A stretch of 64,000 nt of DNA from Blastomonas fulva (GTDB lineage Bacteria; Pseudomonadota; Alphaproteobacteria; Sphingomonadales; Sphingomonadaceae). The position numbers and the translations under genes were made by a program. Each line of letters opens with the position of its first letter. Position 1 is the first letter of the stretch. Under the pieces are notes generated by a model that was not told the DNA's origin, ran no database searches, and saw only the letters and a list, made by a program, of their open reading frames with translations. The stretch covers positions 1,464,501-1,528,500 of the forward strand of contig NZ_CP020083.1 in assembly GCF_003431825.1 (NCBI RefSeq), written 5' to 3'. This document shows positions 25,701-33,602 of the stretch, in pieces.

Positions 25701-27867
25701 CGTTGCCGCCCAGCCCGTTGCCGCCAAAGGTCGCCATGCCGCCGATGCCGAAGGATTCAACCTGCGTGGTGCCGGAAATCGTGAGATTGCCGCCCGCGGC
25801 GTTCTGGAAGATGATCGCGCCGCCGCCGGTGGCATTGCCGCCCAGATTGCCGGTGTGTGCGCCGATGCCGCCATTCGCGCTGGCACGCAAAATCGCATCC
25901 GCGCCGACATTGATCAGCCCGCCGGTGCCTCCCATGCTGAGACTGGCGGTGCCGCCCGTGGCAGCGCCGCCCGCAGCGCCCGAGGTCACGCCTGCAGTTC
26001 CGCCGAAGCCGAAGGCCAGCAGCGACAGGTCGCTCAGGAAATCGAGCGTGCTGGCGCCTTCGGTGCTGACGAAAATCTGCCCGCCTTGGCCAGCGCCGCC
26101 GTTGCCGGCATTGGCGCCACTACCGCCAAAGCCGGTGACATCGGCCAGAAACGCATCGCCAAAGCGCATCAGATGGCCAGAGCCCTGCGCGAAGACGTCG
26201 ATCCGTCCGCCGAAGCCGGCGCCGCCGGTGCCGCTCGCCGATCCCGCATCGTCAAGGCCCAGACCCTGGGCGAACAGTTCGGTGCCCCCGTCCACCAGCA
26301 GCGTTCCGCCGCTGCCCAGCGTAAAGACGCCGATGCTGCCGCCGCGGCCGAAGTTGCTGCCAACCCCGGTGGTTTCGGTCTGACCGGAGAAGCCGGACGC
26401 ATCCGCACGCAGATTGCCCGCAATCGCGATCAGCCCGCCATCATTGGCCAGAATCTCGATCACGCCGCCGGTGCCGCTGCCCACCGTGCCGCTGGTCGAG
26501 TTGGAGCCGCCGATGCCGACCGCATCCAGATTGGCATTGCCCGAAAGGCTGATCACGCCGCCGTTGTTCGCACGCAGACGCACGGTTCCGGCCTGTGCGT
26601 TGGCGCCCTGGACCAAGCGGAAATCGTTGGCAGACAGCGTCAGGTTGCCGCCGACATTGATCGAGGCACTGGCGCCATCGGCGTTCAGGACGGCCGAGTT
26701 GGCGCCAAAGGCCTGCACATCGCTGAAGAAATTGAGATCGCCGCTGAGCGACTGGCCCAGGAAGTTGCGCGAGGCCGCAGCGATGAACGACGATGTGATA
26801 TCTGCCGGCGCGACATTGATGTCCGCCGCCTGCGCCGGATTGACCGCCGCGCTGGTGTCCACGAAATCGCCGAACACGTTATAGCCCGACGACAGGATGA
26901 TCGAGTTACCCTGGACATCGGCAGCGCCCGCAATGTCGAATCCCAGCCGGCTGCCGGCGCCGATCGCCATGGTGATGGCATTGTTCTTGGGCACCGCGAC
27001 CATGTAGATGCGGTGGTTGTCGTTCACGCCGGCGCTCGCCGGGCCGGTGGTCACGCCGCCATGGCCGACCGCAAGACCGCCGGTTCCGTCGGTGCCGGTG
27101 GTCACCTGGATATCGAACAGGCCGTTGCCGCCGAAGGTGATGGTGGCAGCCTCTGCGCCGACATACATCGCCGATCCGTTGACGGTGACGTTGCCGCCCT
27201 GCAGCACGGTCGGCGCGACCATCGCTATATAGCTGTTTTCAGAGGTCGCGCGGATCTGGGCGCCCGGCTGGACGATCACCGAAGACGGCGATGCAGCCTG
27301 GCTGAGGGTGAAGGACCCTGCCGCGTTGATGAAATCGCCATTGCCGTCGCGCACCGGATCGGAACTGGTCAGCAGCAGGCCGCCGACATCGATCACCGCG
27401 GTCGAGTTCACGACCACGCCGCCGGGGCTGTAGAACCACACATTGCCGCCGGGCACGAGCCCGGCTGCGGTCTGCAGCTGGCTGATGATGGTGCCGTTGA
27501 ACTGGACTGCACGGCTGGTGCCGGTGGGGATGATGCGATTGAGGACGGTGAAGAAGTTCTGCGCGGTGGGGTTGTTGCGGAAGAAGGCGGTACGCCCGCT
27601 GGGCAGGAAGTTGATCGGCCCGCCGGTGACTGCGGCGTCGTTGGTGGTCCAGTTGATCACCGCCTGGTTGGTGTCGACGCGGATGGTGTCCGTCCCGGGG
27701 GTGCGGACGATGTTAACCCCGCCCGATATCACGGTGGGGTTGCCTTCGAACGCCTGGGCATGCGCCGGTCCCGATGCGCCGAGAGCCAGGCCGGTGGCGA
27801 GCGCGAGCGCGGAGGTCGCCTTGGCCAGCGTGATGCGGCGGGCGATCATGGTGCGGTTATCGGCCAT
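19729..27867 (-). CDS. Giant TpsA-type exoprotein (filamentous haemagglutinin-like)
   Basis: This is a 2712-residue two-partner-secretion exoprotein. Residues 1-37 are a long basic signal peptide ending AHA. Residues ~40-290 are the TPS secretion domain, with IRVDTNQAVINW and VWFYSPGGVVVNSTAVIDVGG matching its conserved blocks. Residues ~456-1466 are GG-x-G-rich repeats. Residues ~1550-2350 are shorter ITTG/GNL-type beta-helix repeats. Near the end are the only two cysteines I find, C2604 and C2611, as in HMW-type adhesins that stay anchored, and a Pro/Glu-rich tail. I find just two lysines (K16, and one in AVPKNN). The ATG overlaps the tpsB stop (TGATG). Its role is likely adhesion or biofilm; the ligand is unknown. 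Confidence 0.9.
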   Translation of the reverse strand: MADNRTMIARRITLAKATSALALATGLALGASGPAHAQAFEGNPTVISGGVNIVRTPGTDTIRVDTNQAVINWTTNDAAVTGGPINFLPSGRTAFFRNNPTAQNFFTVLNRIIPTGTSRAVQFNGTIISQLQTAAGLVPGGNVWFYSPGGVVVNSTAVIDVGGLLLTSSDPVRDGNGDFINAAGSFTLSQAASPSSVIVQPGAQIRATSENSYIAMVAPTVLQGGNVTVNGSAMYVGAEAATITFGGNGLFDIQVTTGTDGTGGLAVGHGGVTTGPASAGVNDNHRIYMVAVPKNNAITMAIGAGSRLGFDIAGAADVQGNSIILSSGYNVFGDFVDTSAAVNPAQAADINVAPADITSSFIAAASRNFLGQSLSGDLNFFSDVQAFGANSAVLNADGASASINVGGNLTLSANDFRLVQGANAQAGTVRLRANNGGVISLSGNANLDAVGIGGSNSTSGTVGSGTGGVIEILANDGGLIAIAGNLRADASGFSGQTETTGVGSNFGRGGSIGVFTLGSGGTLLVDGGTELFAQGLGLDDAGSASGTGGAGFGGRIDVFAQGSGHLMRFGDAFLADVTGFGGSGANAGNGGAGQGGQIFVSTEGASTLDFLSDLSLLAFGFGGTAGVTSGAAGGAATGGTASLSMGGTGGLINVGADAILRASANGGIGAHTGNLGGNATGGGAIIFQNAAGGNLTISGTTQVESFGIGGMATFGGNGLGGNAQVIVQNGGQLNLLNGLTVDSSGLGGTASTPGTGSSGNGTGGAIAQLIALTGGVVNITGDVTVSANGAVFGSALSGIDGGNGTGGNASISQNTLGQITINGNANVTATGTGDANQGGGDGIAGTGVGGDARIVVNDFNVTITGNATVDASGFGGNNLGGTRGGNGTGGLANLGAAVGTLTIGGDGIARASGLGGDSVSSGSGGTGIGGQALIGTVTSTALIQIAGIADIAANGEGGDGFGTTGSGGAATGGTAQLFAQSGRVNVTRSSFLSASAFGGNGASNAAGGAAQGGNASILSLGDGRITLGNSVFMAAFGGAGSSAGGTGNTGTATGGNAVIQAQTAGSSVTVNGSVFADASAAGGSSGTGVIGLATGGGASATAQSGLLQINGDVVLDASATGGDSTVSGIGGAATGGRTLMVVFGTGGGTASATGALTQQVNGVGGNANVGTGGVGTGGLAEFGTLGIVGTVTIGGNASLSANGFGGTAFVAGNGGNGVGGQARSGVNGATLRGADILLSAVGAGGNGSAGGNGGNGTGGGASLIAGSGPVTGLVDFDNVLINTAGFGGAGGAGTTGPTGGTGGNGGIGTGGTIQMLGTAGNGQLDVLDVQLSADGIGGAGGLGGAGSAGRGGNGGAGGAGIGGRVDFGTQSGTGALTVNVGFADIGNVSSAAQGFGGAGGNGGLGSTGSGNGGNGGAGFGGDNILIVRGSRVTADDITMVVGGAGGTGGAGAVGGNGGNGTGGGLGFAITDRFQIPANRGLLQAGNVLGISTGIGGAGAVGGLGYYSTGNNVELRNADATVTSFVINVGGDLPDPLLQLEDSIRISDGTFNAGNSFTYLTPNSLSVLIGNASLNASAVGLSAGTFVADTVLPTPTNIGTITANAISLQSVGSIVVTANFATPGGLTAVGNGAINLGNINAGGVIGIQGTSLQLGNLTSGNHINLTSTSGSINAGVVSAANFIAMTAANGLTLTTATSSTGYIDLLVNSGNLTIGNLAAGTYIVLDTRAGNMALGNIQSGAETEIEAAGSVQFGNAVTGLEFAIEATGNITGGNVNAAGAVPTTSYSVGLLSRTGSIQVGNLTGARNIGLVAPGTITTGSLTSGENIIALGNGNILFNGPVTGGTGAANYFYVGNTSMVSLLGADFNPAPLFGVTPVRTTGSLTVNGPIQTGNLLAGVGTAFSTTGAITATGGRVAITAGSITAQAINSTQGTVLNATNGNMTVGNIVAGGPVSLQTTTGLITTGTLAGSQVGVDGQGAVSIGGVTTTGAAQLRSRASTFTSTGAITGGTVNIGGTAIALTNVTSTAGAIAMGATAGNLTFSTLTSSANTQFSATGSVTGGDITAGSWIGTIVGGNMQLGNLRTTGPGVAPTSGFSIGLGANGAITTGTVNSFGSVGIGSDDGQGNVGNAASITTGAITAGGSAFLRSTQGLTTGAITSTNEIRVRGGSVTTGALQATNAILAAAMTGNLNTGNITTGTSAVLLAAQSVNTGAIGTGTTGTTLIANSSAISPTGLISTIDLGALLAATPVRVGGSVSIGAPVTTGTLLSASTGSFSASSTITAGTRISLDVGGTAVFGGLAVAPTIAISSGDIAFSQNGGLGNASTGTLTLTANRSGAVIIGGTTSDSQSQQGGYTLDGSEISRIRAQNIVINAPNVSSTGTGVEIRALTMNGSAAASGVNLNGSEGSLTINTAGTIRVNGNAVFNSMASTNRVALNAARVEINADTGGIFLNGSSPGGVLSITANNIHIASASLLDQLASNVNFTGRDTALSLPIATSRPDGVIQASRLQFNVGSTLLIQNTGTSLLNAGFFGRVGSVEIVPRSSQSSSGLIDMVIYGQLLDTGDIVRNGSSVRDLIFPRSSSAGQDGPSTITGFTANSSVNGCLLSAISCGGGGISEQGPTVVVHAGPPPPRPAEERQAEREQEEAEAAAEEAARGDAAPRRPIMPPVTIVNTRRLGVDPIIDEPVTSGGNPNLQLDQPLPNALPDTGGQP
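23400..26500 (-). repeat. Gly-rich coding repeats of the TpsA exoprotein
   Basis: This ~3.1-kb stretch encodes residues ~456-1490 of TpsA and is built of divergent units of roughly 30-45 residues. Each has a beta-strand-like core (for example GGLINVGADAILRASANG) followed by a loop of the form GGxGxxxGGxGxGG. On the plus strand this appears as repeated GCCGCC/GCCGGTGCC motifs. Units are imperfect, so this is an old expansion rather than a fresh tandem array. Confidence 0.8.
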
Positions 27868-29627
27868 CAGCGGGCTCCCCAGGGCAGTAGTAAGGTCGTG
27901 AGGGTGAACAGGATGCGTGGATCAGGCGTGTCGACCAGCAGGCCGGACCTTTCGGTGGGCACCGCCACGGTCACGTCCAGCCGGAACCGGTCGTCGAGCC
28001 GCGCGCGCACGCCGCCGCCGACCGAGCTCAGCCGCTGCGGATCGCCGGGACGGCCATCGTCCCAGGTCCACGCCACATCCATGAACACAAACGGCTGGAA
28101 CGAGAAATCGGTCTGCTTGATCGGGGCGATCTGCGGCCCGCGAAACTCGACCGAGAACCCCGCGCCGTCATCGCCGACGATCACGCCGGGATCGTAACCG
28201 CGTCCGATGGTGAAGTTGCCGCCCGAAAACTCCTCGAAGCTGAGCACCGGATCGAAGGCGATCTGGCCGCGTCCGCGAACGAACACCGAGAACTGGTCGC
28301 CCAGCGCCGCTTCGGCAGCGATTTCGCCGCGGATGAGCGTGGAGGTCGGGTCGCCATCGCCGCGGGTCGTGGGGGTGCGGACCAATGCGCAGACGAAATT
28401 GCACGCCTCGCTCGCGCCCAGGATATCGAGCCCCTGGCGCAGCTCGATCTGCCCGCCCAGCCGCCAGCGCGGCGCAGCGCCATTGTCCATGTCAATCGCC
28501 TCGCCCGCCAGCTGGGCATAGGCCACGCGGATCCGGTCGCGCGACAGCGGTCCGATGAAATCGATGTCCTGGTTGACGTAATCCAGGCCGATGGTGCTGT
28601 AGAGCGATGCAGCCTGGGTGCGCAGCAGCGGATAGCGCGCCTCGATGCTGGCGAGCAAAGTCGTCGCATCGATCGTCGCGCCAACGCCTGCGGGCAGGTT
28701 GAGCTGCGGCTTGGTCCAGGCATAAGTAAACCGCCCACCCAGCGTCAGGCCTTCCTTGCCGACCCGGAATTCGTGCCCCGCCTGGACGATCTGCTGCTCG
28801 TCGAAATCGAGCGTCGAATAGGCCGAGATATAGGTGCGATCGCCCATGCCCGTGAGGCCATAGAACTGCGCGCGCAGCTGCGCGCCATAGGGCCCTGCGT
28901 CGCGCGCGGCGAGGTTCTGGACGTTGAGGTCGACCTCATACGGCGTCCGCCGCACCGTCACGTCGCCGATCAGCTCGCCGGGGCCGGTGCCCGCAGGCAC
29001 CAGGGTGAGCCGGATGTCGTATCCCGGCAGGTCGCGCGCGAGCAGCAGATAGCGCTCGGCCAGCCGCTGGTTGAACACGGTGCCTTCGGTCAACCGCTCG
29101 AGATACCCTGCGACCAGCTTCTCGCCATTGCCGGCATCGCCGCGCACGCGGATCGATGTCAGCTTGGCGTAGAGCACCTCGAACTGGACGATGCCGTTGT
29201 CGATGCGCTGGGTGGGAACCTGCACCGCGGCGATATAGCCATCGCGGCGCAGCTTGGTGGCGACCGCGTCGCGGATTTCGCACAGAACCGCGACCGGCTG
29301 CTCGGTGCCGATATAGGGCTCATACAGCGGGCGCAGCTCGGCCGGAGCGACGGGCCCCAGGTTGTTGAACCGGGCCTCGGTCAGCGTCAGGCGGACATTG
29401 GCATAGGCAGGGTCGGCCAGCGGGCAGGGTGCGCGCTCGATATCGCCTTCCACCGTCAGCCGTGCGGGCCGGTCGGCGCGCTGTTGCACAGGGCGCTCGA
29501 TTTCCTCGCGGGTGGGGGGAGAAGGGACGTTGATCTGCTGGGCATGGCCCGCGGTCGCGCCGAACAGCCCTGCCACCATGGCAGAGCCCAGAAAAACCTG
29601 TTTCGTGCGATTGTTGCGCGTCGCCAA
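27867..29627 (-). CDS. TpsB, outer-membrane transporter of the two-partner system
   Basis: This is an outer-membrane protein of about 586 residues from the ShlB/FhaC/HecB family. After a signal peptide ending GHAQ come POTRA-type domains (about residues 60-240) with the landmark sequence GYIAAVQVPTQRIDNGIVQFEV, then a 16-strand barrel. The conserved loop-6 motif appears as IGRGYDPG near residue 477. It recognises the TPS domain of the downstream protein and threads it through the outer membrane. Two cysteines flank the first POTRA (in APCPLAD and VLCEIRD). I prefer TTG at 29627, spaced 5 bases from GGGGG; GTG at 29633 is the alternative, and the long upstream frame lacks a signal peptide at its start. 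Confidence 0.88.
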   Translation of the reverse strand: MATRNNRTKQVFLGSAMVAGLFGATAGHAQQINVPSPPTREEIERPVQQRADRPARLTVEGDIERAPCPLADPAYANVRLTLTEARFNNLGPVAPAELRPLYEPYIGTEQPVAVLCEIRDAVATKLRRDGYIAAVQVPTQRIDNGIVQFEVLYAKLTSIRVRGDAGNGEKLVAGYLERLTEGTVFNQRLAERYLLLARDLPGYDIRLTLVPAGTGPGELIGDVTVRRTPYEVDLNVQNLAARDAGPYGAQLRAQFYGLTGMGDRTYISAYSTLDFDEQQIVQAGHEFRVGKEGLTLGGRFTYAWTKPQLNLPAGVGATIDATTLLASIEARYPLLRTQAASLYSTIGLDYVNQDIDFIGPLSRDRIRVAYAQLAGEAIDMDNGAAPRWRLGGQIELRQGLDILGASEACNFVCALVRTPTTRGDGDPTSTLIRGEIAAEAALGDQFSVFVRGRGQIAFDPVLSFEEFSGGNFTIGRGYDPGVIVGDDGAGFSVEFRGPQIAPIKQTDFSFQPFVFMDVAWTWDDGRPGDPQRLSSVGGGVRARLDDRFRLDVTVAVPTERSGLLVDTPDPRILFTLTTLLLPWGAR

Positions 29628-30002
29628 AGTCACCCCCTTTAAGCATTGCGGATGCGGGGAATTTGGCTGGGGCCGCATTACCCTGAACCGAGTAACGGAC
29701 AGCATAGCGGTTCTTGCGCTTCTGCTATCCAAGGGCGACCTTGGTGAAAGCCTTAACCCAGCCTCAAACTGGGGGCAACCCGCTAATGCGCGTCCGTCCC
29801 GAAATTGTCCAAAGTTAACATGGCTTTGGGTTGGGCGTAGGGGCGAGCGTTACATGGCTTGTAACGGGGGGGTAATTTGGCAATCTTTTGAAGGAATTGG
29901 CCCCCAGTTGCAGCCACAGCGAGGGGGTGTCGGCTCGGGCGAGGTCCTGCAGCCACGCTCGACGCTTCCCATCCCGGGCGACTCACGCTATGCGCGCGGG
30001 CC
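29628..30002. other. Divergent intergenic region between tpsB and hisC
   Basis: About 370 bases without a convincing gene. It is less GC-rich than its surroundings and must contain the tpsB promoter (minus) and probably the hisC promoter (plus). It holds a 9-base direct repeat ACATGGCTT at 29818-29826 and 29852-29860 and the inverted repeat at 29848-29866. I could not identify reliable -10 elements. An open frame on the plus strand crosses part of it but shows no protein-like features. Confidence 0.6.
29848..29866. promoter_or_regulatory. Inverted repeat in the tpsB/hisC intergenic region
   Basis: CGTTAC (29848-29853) and GTAACG (29861-29866) form a perfect 6-bp dyad around ATGGCTT. It lies about 220 bases upstream of tpsB and 137 upstream of hisC. 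It is a candidate regulator site; a role in controlling the exoprotein operon is only a suggestion. Confidence 0.4.
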
Positions 30003-31103
30003 ATGACCCGACTTCCCCAGCCCAAAGATTGGATCCAGGCGATCCACGCCTATGTCCCCGGAAAATCGACAGGGGATGACGGTGTGCCTTTGGTCAAGCT
30101 GTCCGCTAACGAGAACCCGCTCGGCACCAGCCCGGCGGCGCTGGCAGCGCGCGCGGCAGGCGCGGCGCAGCACCCCTCGCTCTATCCCGATCCCGACAGC
30201 ACCGCGCTGCGCCAGGCGATCGCTATGCTGCACGGGCTGGACCCCGCGCGGGTGGTGTGCGGCACCGGATCGGACGAATTGCTTAACCTGGCCGCGCAGG
30301 CCTATTGCGGGCCGGGGGACGAGGTCGTCTATGTCCGCTACGGATTTTCGGTCTATGACATCGCCGCCCGGCGTTGCGGCGCGACCCCGGTAGTTGCGCC
30401 AGACAACTTTTATGCGACCGATGTCGACGCGCTGCTCGCCTGCATCACCGATGCGACCCGCGTGGTGTATCTCGCCAACCCCAACAACCCCACGGGCACG
30501 CTGACCGCGCGCGGCGAAATCGCGCGGCTGCACGCGGCGCTGCCGTCGCACGTGCTGCTGGTGCTCGACCAGGCCTATGCCGAATATCTGTCGCCCGAAG
30601 AGGATGATCTGGGTCTGGAACTGGCCCGCAACCACGACAACGTGCTGGTGACGCGGACCTTTTCCAAGATCTATGGCCTGGCCGGAGACCGCATCGGCTG
30701 GGGCTTCGGGGCGCAGGCGATCATCGACACGCTCAACCGCATCCGTGGCCCGTTCAACGTCACGCTTGGCGGGCAGGCAGCAGCGCTGGCAGCGCTGGGC
30801 GATCAGGACTTCGTGGCGCGGTCGCGCGCTCACAACTCCCGCTGGCGGCAGTGGCTGGCGGACGAGATCGCGCAGCTGGGCAATCACGGGCTTACCGTCA
30901 TCCCCAGCCACGCCAACTTTGTGCTGGTGTTGTTCGAAGGCGCGGTCAGCGCCGAGACCGCGTTCAATGCGCTGATGCAGGCGGGCTATATCGTGCGCTG
31001 GCCCAAGGGGCAGGGGCTTGGCCATGCGCTGCGGATCACCATCGGGCAGGAGGCGGACATGCGCGCCATCGCCGCCGTGCTGCGCGATCTGGTCAGCGCA
31101 TGA
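30003..31103 (+). CDS. hisC: Histidinol-phosphate (and likely aromatic) aminotransferase
   Basis: This is a 366-residue class I/II PLP aminotransferase of the HisC type. The N-terminus has the substrate-binding [12 protein letters not shown], the middle has the PLP contact region [10 protein letters not shown], the Schiff-base lysine is K222 in [16 protein letters not shown], and a conserved Arg is in ALRITIGQ near the end. It overlaps the next gene, a cyclohexadienyl dehydrogenase, by ATGA. The same gene order is known from Zymomonas mobilis, where this aminotransferase serves histidine as well as phenylalanine/tyrosine synthesis, so dual use is likely here. Confidence 0.92.
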   Translation: MTRLPQPKDWIQAIHAYVPGKSTGDDGVPLVKLSANENPLGTSPAALAARAAGAAQHPSLYPDPDSTALRQAIAMLHGLDPARVVCGTGSDELLNLAAQAYCGPGDEVVYVRYGFSVYDIAARRCGATPVVAPDNFYATDVDALLACITDATRVVYLANPNNPTGTLTARGEIARLHAALPSHVLLVLDQAYAEYLSPEEDDLGLELARNHDNVLVTRTFSKIYGLAGDRIGWGFGAQAIIDTLNRIRGPFNVTLGGQAAALAALGDQDFVARSRAHNSRWRQWLADEIAQLGNHGLTVIPSHANFVLVLFEGAVSAETAFNALMQAGYIVRWPKGQGLGHALRITIGQEADMRAIAAVLRDLVSA

Positions 31104-32011
31104 GCGCTCCTTTCGCCGCGGTTGCCATCGTCGGTCTGGGGCTGATCGGATCGTCGATCGCGCGCGCGATCCGCCAGAGCCTGCCCGAAACGCGCATCCT
31201 GGGCTATGACCGCAACGCCGAAGTCTGCGCGCGCGCCGAGGCGATCGGGCTGTGCGACAGCTATCACAGCGCGTTCGGAGCGGAGCTGGCCGAGGCCGAG
31301 ATGGTCATCCTGTGCGTGCCGGTCGGCGCGATGGCTGCTGCTGCCGAGGTGATGGCACCTCATCTGTCCGCGCAGGCGATCATCTCCGATGTCGGCTCGT
31401 GCAAGGCGAGCGTGCTCACCGCGCTGCGCGGCGCGCTGCCCAACGCGATCATCGTGCCCGCGCACCCGGTGGCGGGGACCGAGAACAGCGGGCCGGAAGC
31501 GGGGTTCGCCAGCCTGTTCAAGGGGCGCTGGTGCATCCTGACGCCGGATGCCGGCGCGGACGAAGGCGCGTGCGCGCGCGTCGCGGGCTTCTGGCAGGCG
31601 CTGGGGGCGAATGTCGAGACGATGGACGCCGCGCACCATGACCTCGTGCTCGCGGTGACCAGCCATCTGCCGCACCTCATCGCCTACACCATCGTCGGCA
31701 CCGCCAGCGATCTGGAGGGCGTGACGCAGAGCGAGGTGATCAAATATTCGGCAGGCGGCTTTCGCGACTTCACCCGCATCGCCGCCAGCGATCCCGTGAT
31801 GTGGCGCGACGTGTTCCTGTCGAACAAGGACGCGGTGCTCGAAATGCTCCAGCGCTTCTCCGAGGACCTCTCGGCGCTGCAACGCGCGATCCGCTGGGAC
31901 AAGGGCGACGAGCTCGAAGAACTCTTCACTCGCACCCGCACCATCCGTCGCTCGATCATCGAGCAGGGCCAGGACGACGCCAAGCCCGACTTCGGACGCG
32001 AGCATCAATAG
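31100..32011 (+). CDS. tyrC: Prephenate/arogenate (cyclohexadienyl) dehydrogenase
   Basis: This is a 303-residue NAD(P)-dependent dehydrogenase for tyrosine synthesis. It begins with the Rossmann motif [11 protein letters not shown] (residues ~8-18). The substrate-binding section has the conserved [17 protein letters not shown] and [10 protein letters not shown], with the catalytic His in the latter region, and [14 protein letters not shown] in the helical C-terminal domain. No chorismate mutase or ACT domain is attached, as in the monofunctional alphaproteobacterial enzymes. The start is fixed by the ATGA overlap with hisC. Confidence 0.9.
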   Translation: MSAPFAAVAIVGLGLIGSSIARAIRQSLPETRILGYDRNAEVCARAEAIGLCDSYHSAFGAELAEAEMVILCVPVGAMAAAAEVMAPHLSAQAIISDVGSCKASVLTALRGALPNAIIVPAHPVAGTENSGPEAGFASLFKGRWCILTPDAGADEGACARVAGFWQALGANVETMDAAHHDLVLAVTSHLPHLIAYTIVGTASDLEGVTQSEVIKYSAGGFRDFTRIAASDPVMWRDVFLSNKDAVLEMLQRFSEDLSALQRAIRWDKGDELEELFTRTRTIRRSIIEQGQDDAKPDFGREHQ

Positions 32012-32039
32012 CGGATATCAGACCCGATCGATCTAAATC

Positions 32040-32117
32040 CGCTCAGCCTGAGCTTGTCGAAGGCCCCGCTATTCGGCCGGCGTGGGCGCGGGTCCTTCGA
32101 GAGGCTCAGGATGAGCG
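32040..32117. repeat. Imperfect inverted repeat of the 'CCTGAGC..TCGAAGG' type
   Basis: The left arm (32040-32067) reads CGCTCAGCCTGAGC then TTGTCGAAGG; the right arm (32090-32117), reverse complemented, reads CGCTCATCCTGAGC then CTCTCGAAGG. The 28-base arms differ at about five positions and are separated by 22 bases. It lies between the convergent tyrC and M24 peptidase genes and may act as a bidirectional terminator. I recall similar palindromes being common between genes in sphingomonads. Confidence 0.8.
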
Positions 32118-32129
32118 TATGTGGGCAGG

Positions 32130-33569
32130 TTACTCCTGCACCCCATCCACCACCGGCTCGGTAGGCAGGGCTTCGGGCGCGGGTGCTGGCACCTCCACAG
32201 GCCGGTCCGCAGCGCCCTTGATCAGGTGGAACCTGTCCTGCCGTCCATCCAGATAGCGCACCTGCTCGCCGTCGAAGACCATGTCCTCCTCGGTGCGGAA
32301 CGAGACCGCCTGGTCGCCCCATTCGGGAACGTTGTTTGTGACCGCCAGTTCGATCGACCAGGCGGTATTCCCGCGGACCAGATAGTCGCCTGCGGGCGTC
32401 GCCTCCTGATTGTCCCAGAAGCCGATCGCCGGACCCGCGCCATGGCCATGAAAGCCGATCGGGTGCGAATAGATGCTGGGCTGATAGCCCGAAGCGATCG
32501 CGCGCGCGCGGGTTGCTGCGAGCAGGTCGTTGCCGGTCAGGCCGACGCGGAACTCGGCGGTCAGGATGTCCTGCACCGCGTTGGCGGCGGCGAGCCCCGC
32601 CTTGAGACCTTCGGGCGCATCGCTCTCGCCGGGCTTGAGCACATAGGCAAGGTGCTGGGTGTCGGTGTTGAGCCCCAGATAGGTGATCCCGAAATCGGTC
32701 CACAGCATGTCGCCGGGCTCGATCACCGCATCGCCCGTCAGTTCGCCCGCCTGGCCTGCGCGGAAGATGGCAAGCGAAGGGTGGAACCAGACCTTGAGCC
32801 CCAGCGCGCTGACCTTGTCGCGCATCCACCACTGCACGTCCTCGGCAGTGGTGGTGCCCGGCGTGATCACCGCATCGGACAATGCCTTGGCGATGATGCC
32901 ATGCGCGGTGCGGACGATCGAGGGATAGACTTCCAGCTCGGCCGGGATGCGGCTTTCCAGCCAGCCGATCGCGAGCGGCCCGGCGGGCACGATGCGGTTG
33001 CGCAGCGCTTCGGGCAGCGCGGCGATCAGCTCTTCGTGCTGGCTGTGGGTAAGGCCATCGGCAAGCGCGGTCTGGTCGGAGATGTTGAGCGCGATCTTCT
33101 GCGGGTTGCGCTCGGCGATCACCTCGGCGAGGCGCTTCCACTGGTCGGGCTGCGTTTCGGGCGTCCATACGGGCGTGAACATGCCGGCAAGGCCATAGCG
33201 GCTCACCGTCAGCCGCTCGACCGGCTTGCCTTCGCCCGGATCGAAGAACACCAAGATGGTGCGCCGCCGCGCGTGCATCGAGCGCGCATCGAGCATGGTC
33301 GCAACCACCGGGTCCTCGACATATTCGCGCGCGATCAGAACCCACATGTCGACGCCCTGTTCGCGCATCAGCGCCGGCACCACGCTCTCCAGCCGCTGCG
33401 CCAGCCAGCTGTCGCGCACCTTGGCCTGCTCACGCAGCGGCAGGATATCGGGATAAACGGGCGCCTCGGCCTCTGCCGTGTTGCCGGCCTGCTGCGCCAG
33501 CACGCCTGCAGGCGCACAGACAAGCAGCGCGGCGGCGATTGAGGACAGGATATGGGCGGTGGTGTTCAT
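32130..33569 (-). CDS. Secreted M24-family metallopeptidase (Xaa-Pro aminopeptidase-like)
   Basis: This is a 479-residue protein with a signal peptide (residues 1-25, ending VLAQ). Residues ~50-210 form the creatinase-like N-terminal domain and residues ~220-440 the pita-bread catalytic domain. The metal ligands expected of M24 enzymes are all visible: Asp in LWTDFGI, Asp in LNTDTQHLAY, His in HPIGFHGHG, Glu in WSIELAVT and Glu in FRTEEDMVF. The tail is Pro/Ala/Glu-rich. It is probably periplasmic or outer-membrane associated and acts on peptides; specificity is not determinable. It stands alone between two repeats and a HAD phosphatase. Confidence 0.88.
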   Translation of the reverse strand: MNTTAHILSSIAAALLVCAPAGVLAQQAGNTAEAEAPVYPDILPLREQAKVRDSWLAQRLESVVPALMREQGVDMWVLIAREYVEDPVVATMLDARSMHARRRTILVFFDPGEGKPVERLTVSRYGLAGMFTPVWTPETQPDQWKRLAEVIAERNPQKIALNISDQTALADGLTHSQHEELIAALPEALRNRIVPAGPLAIGWLESRIPAELEVYPSIVRTAHGIIAKALSDAVITPGTTTAEDVQWWMRDKVSALGLKVWFHPSLAIFRAGQAGELTGDAVIEPGDMLWTDFGITYLGLNTDTQHLAYVLKPGESDAPEGLKAGLAAANAVQDILTAEFRVGLTGNDLLAATRARAIASGYQPSIYSHPIGFHGHGAGPAIGFWDNQEATPAGDYLVRGNTAWSIELAVTNNVPEWGDQAVSFRTEEDMVFDGEQVRYLDGRQDRFHLIKGAADRPVEVPAPAPEALPTEPVVDGVQE

Positions 33570-33602
33570 GCGGCTCCCCTGCGGCGCGGTTCGGGGGCTA
33601 CG

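Noticed and set aside
20230..28197. Several long plus-strand frames opposite tpsA (for example 20230-23703, 24221-26383, 25696-28197)
   Set aside because: Their repetitive Pro/Val or Asp/Arg/Ala content mirrors the Gly-rich repeats of tpsA on the other strand; the minus-strand frame has a signal peptide, TPS domain and coupled neighbours.
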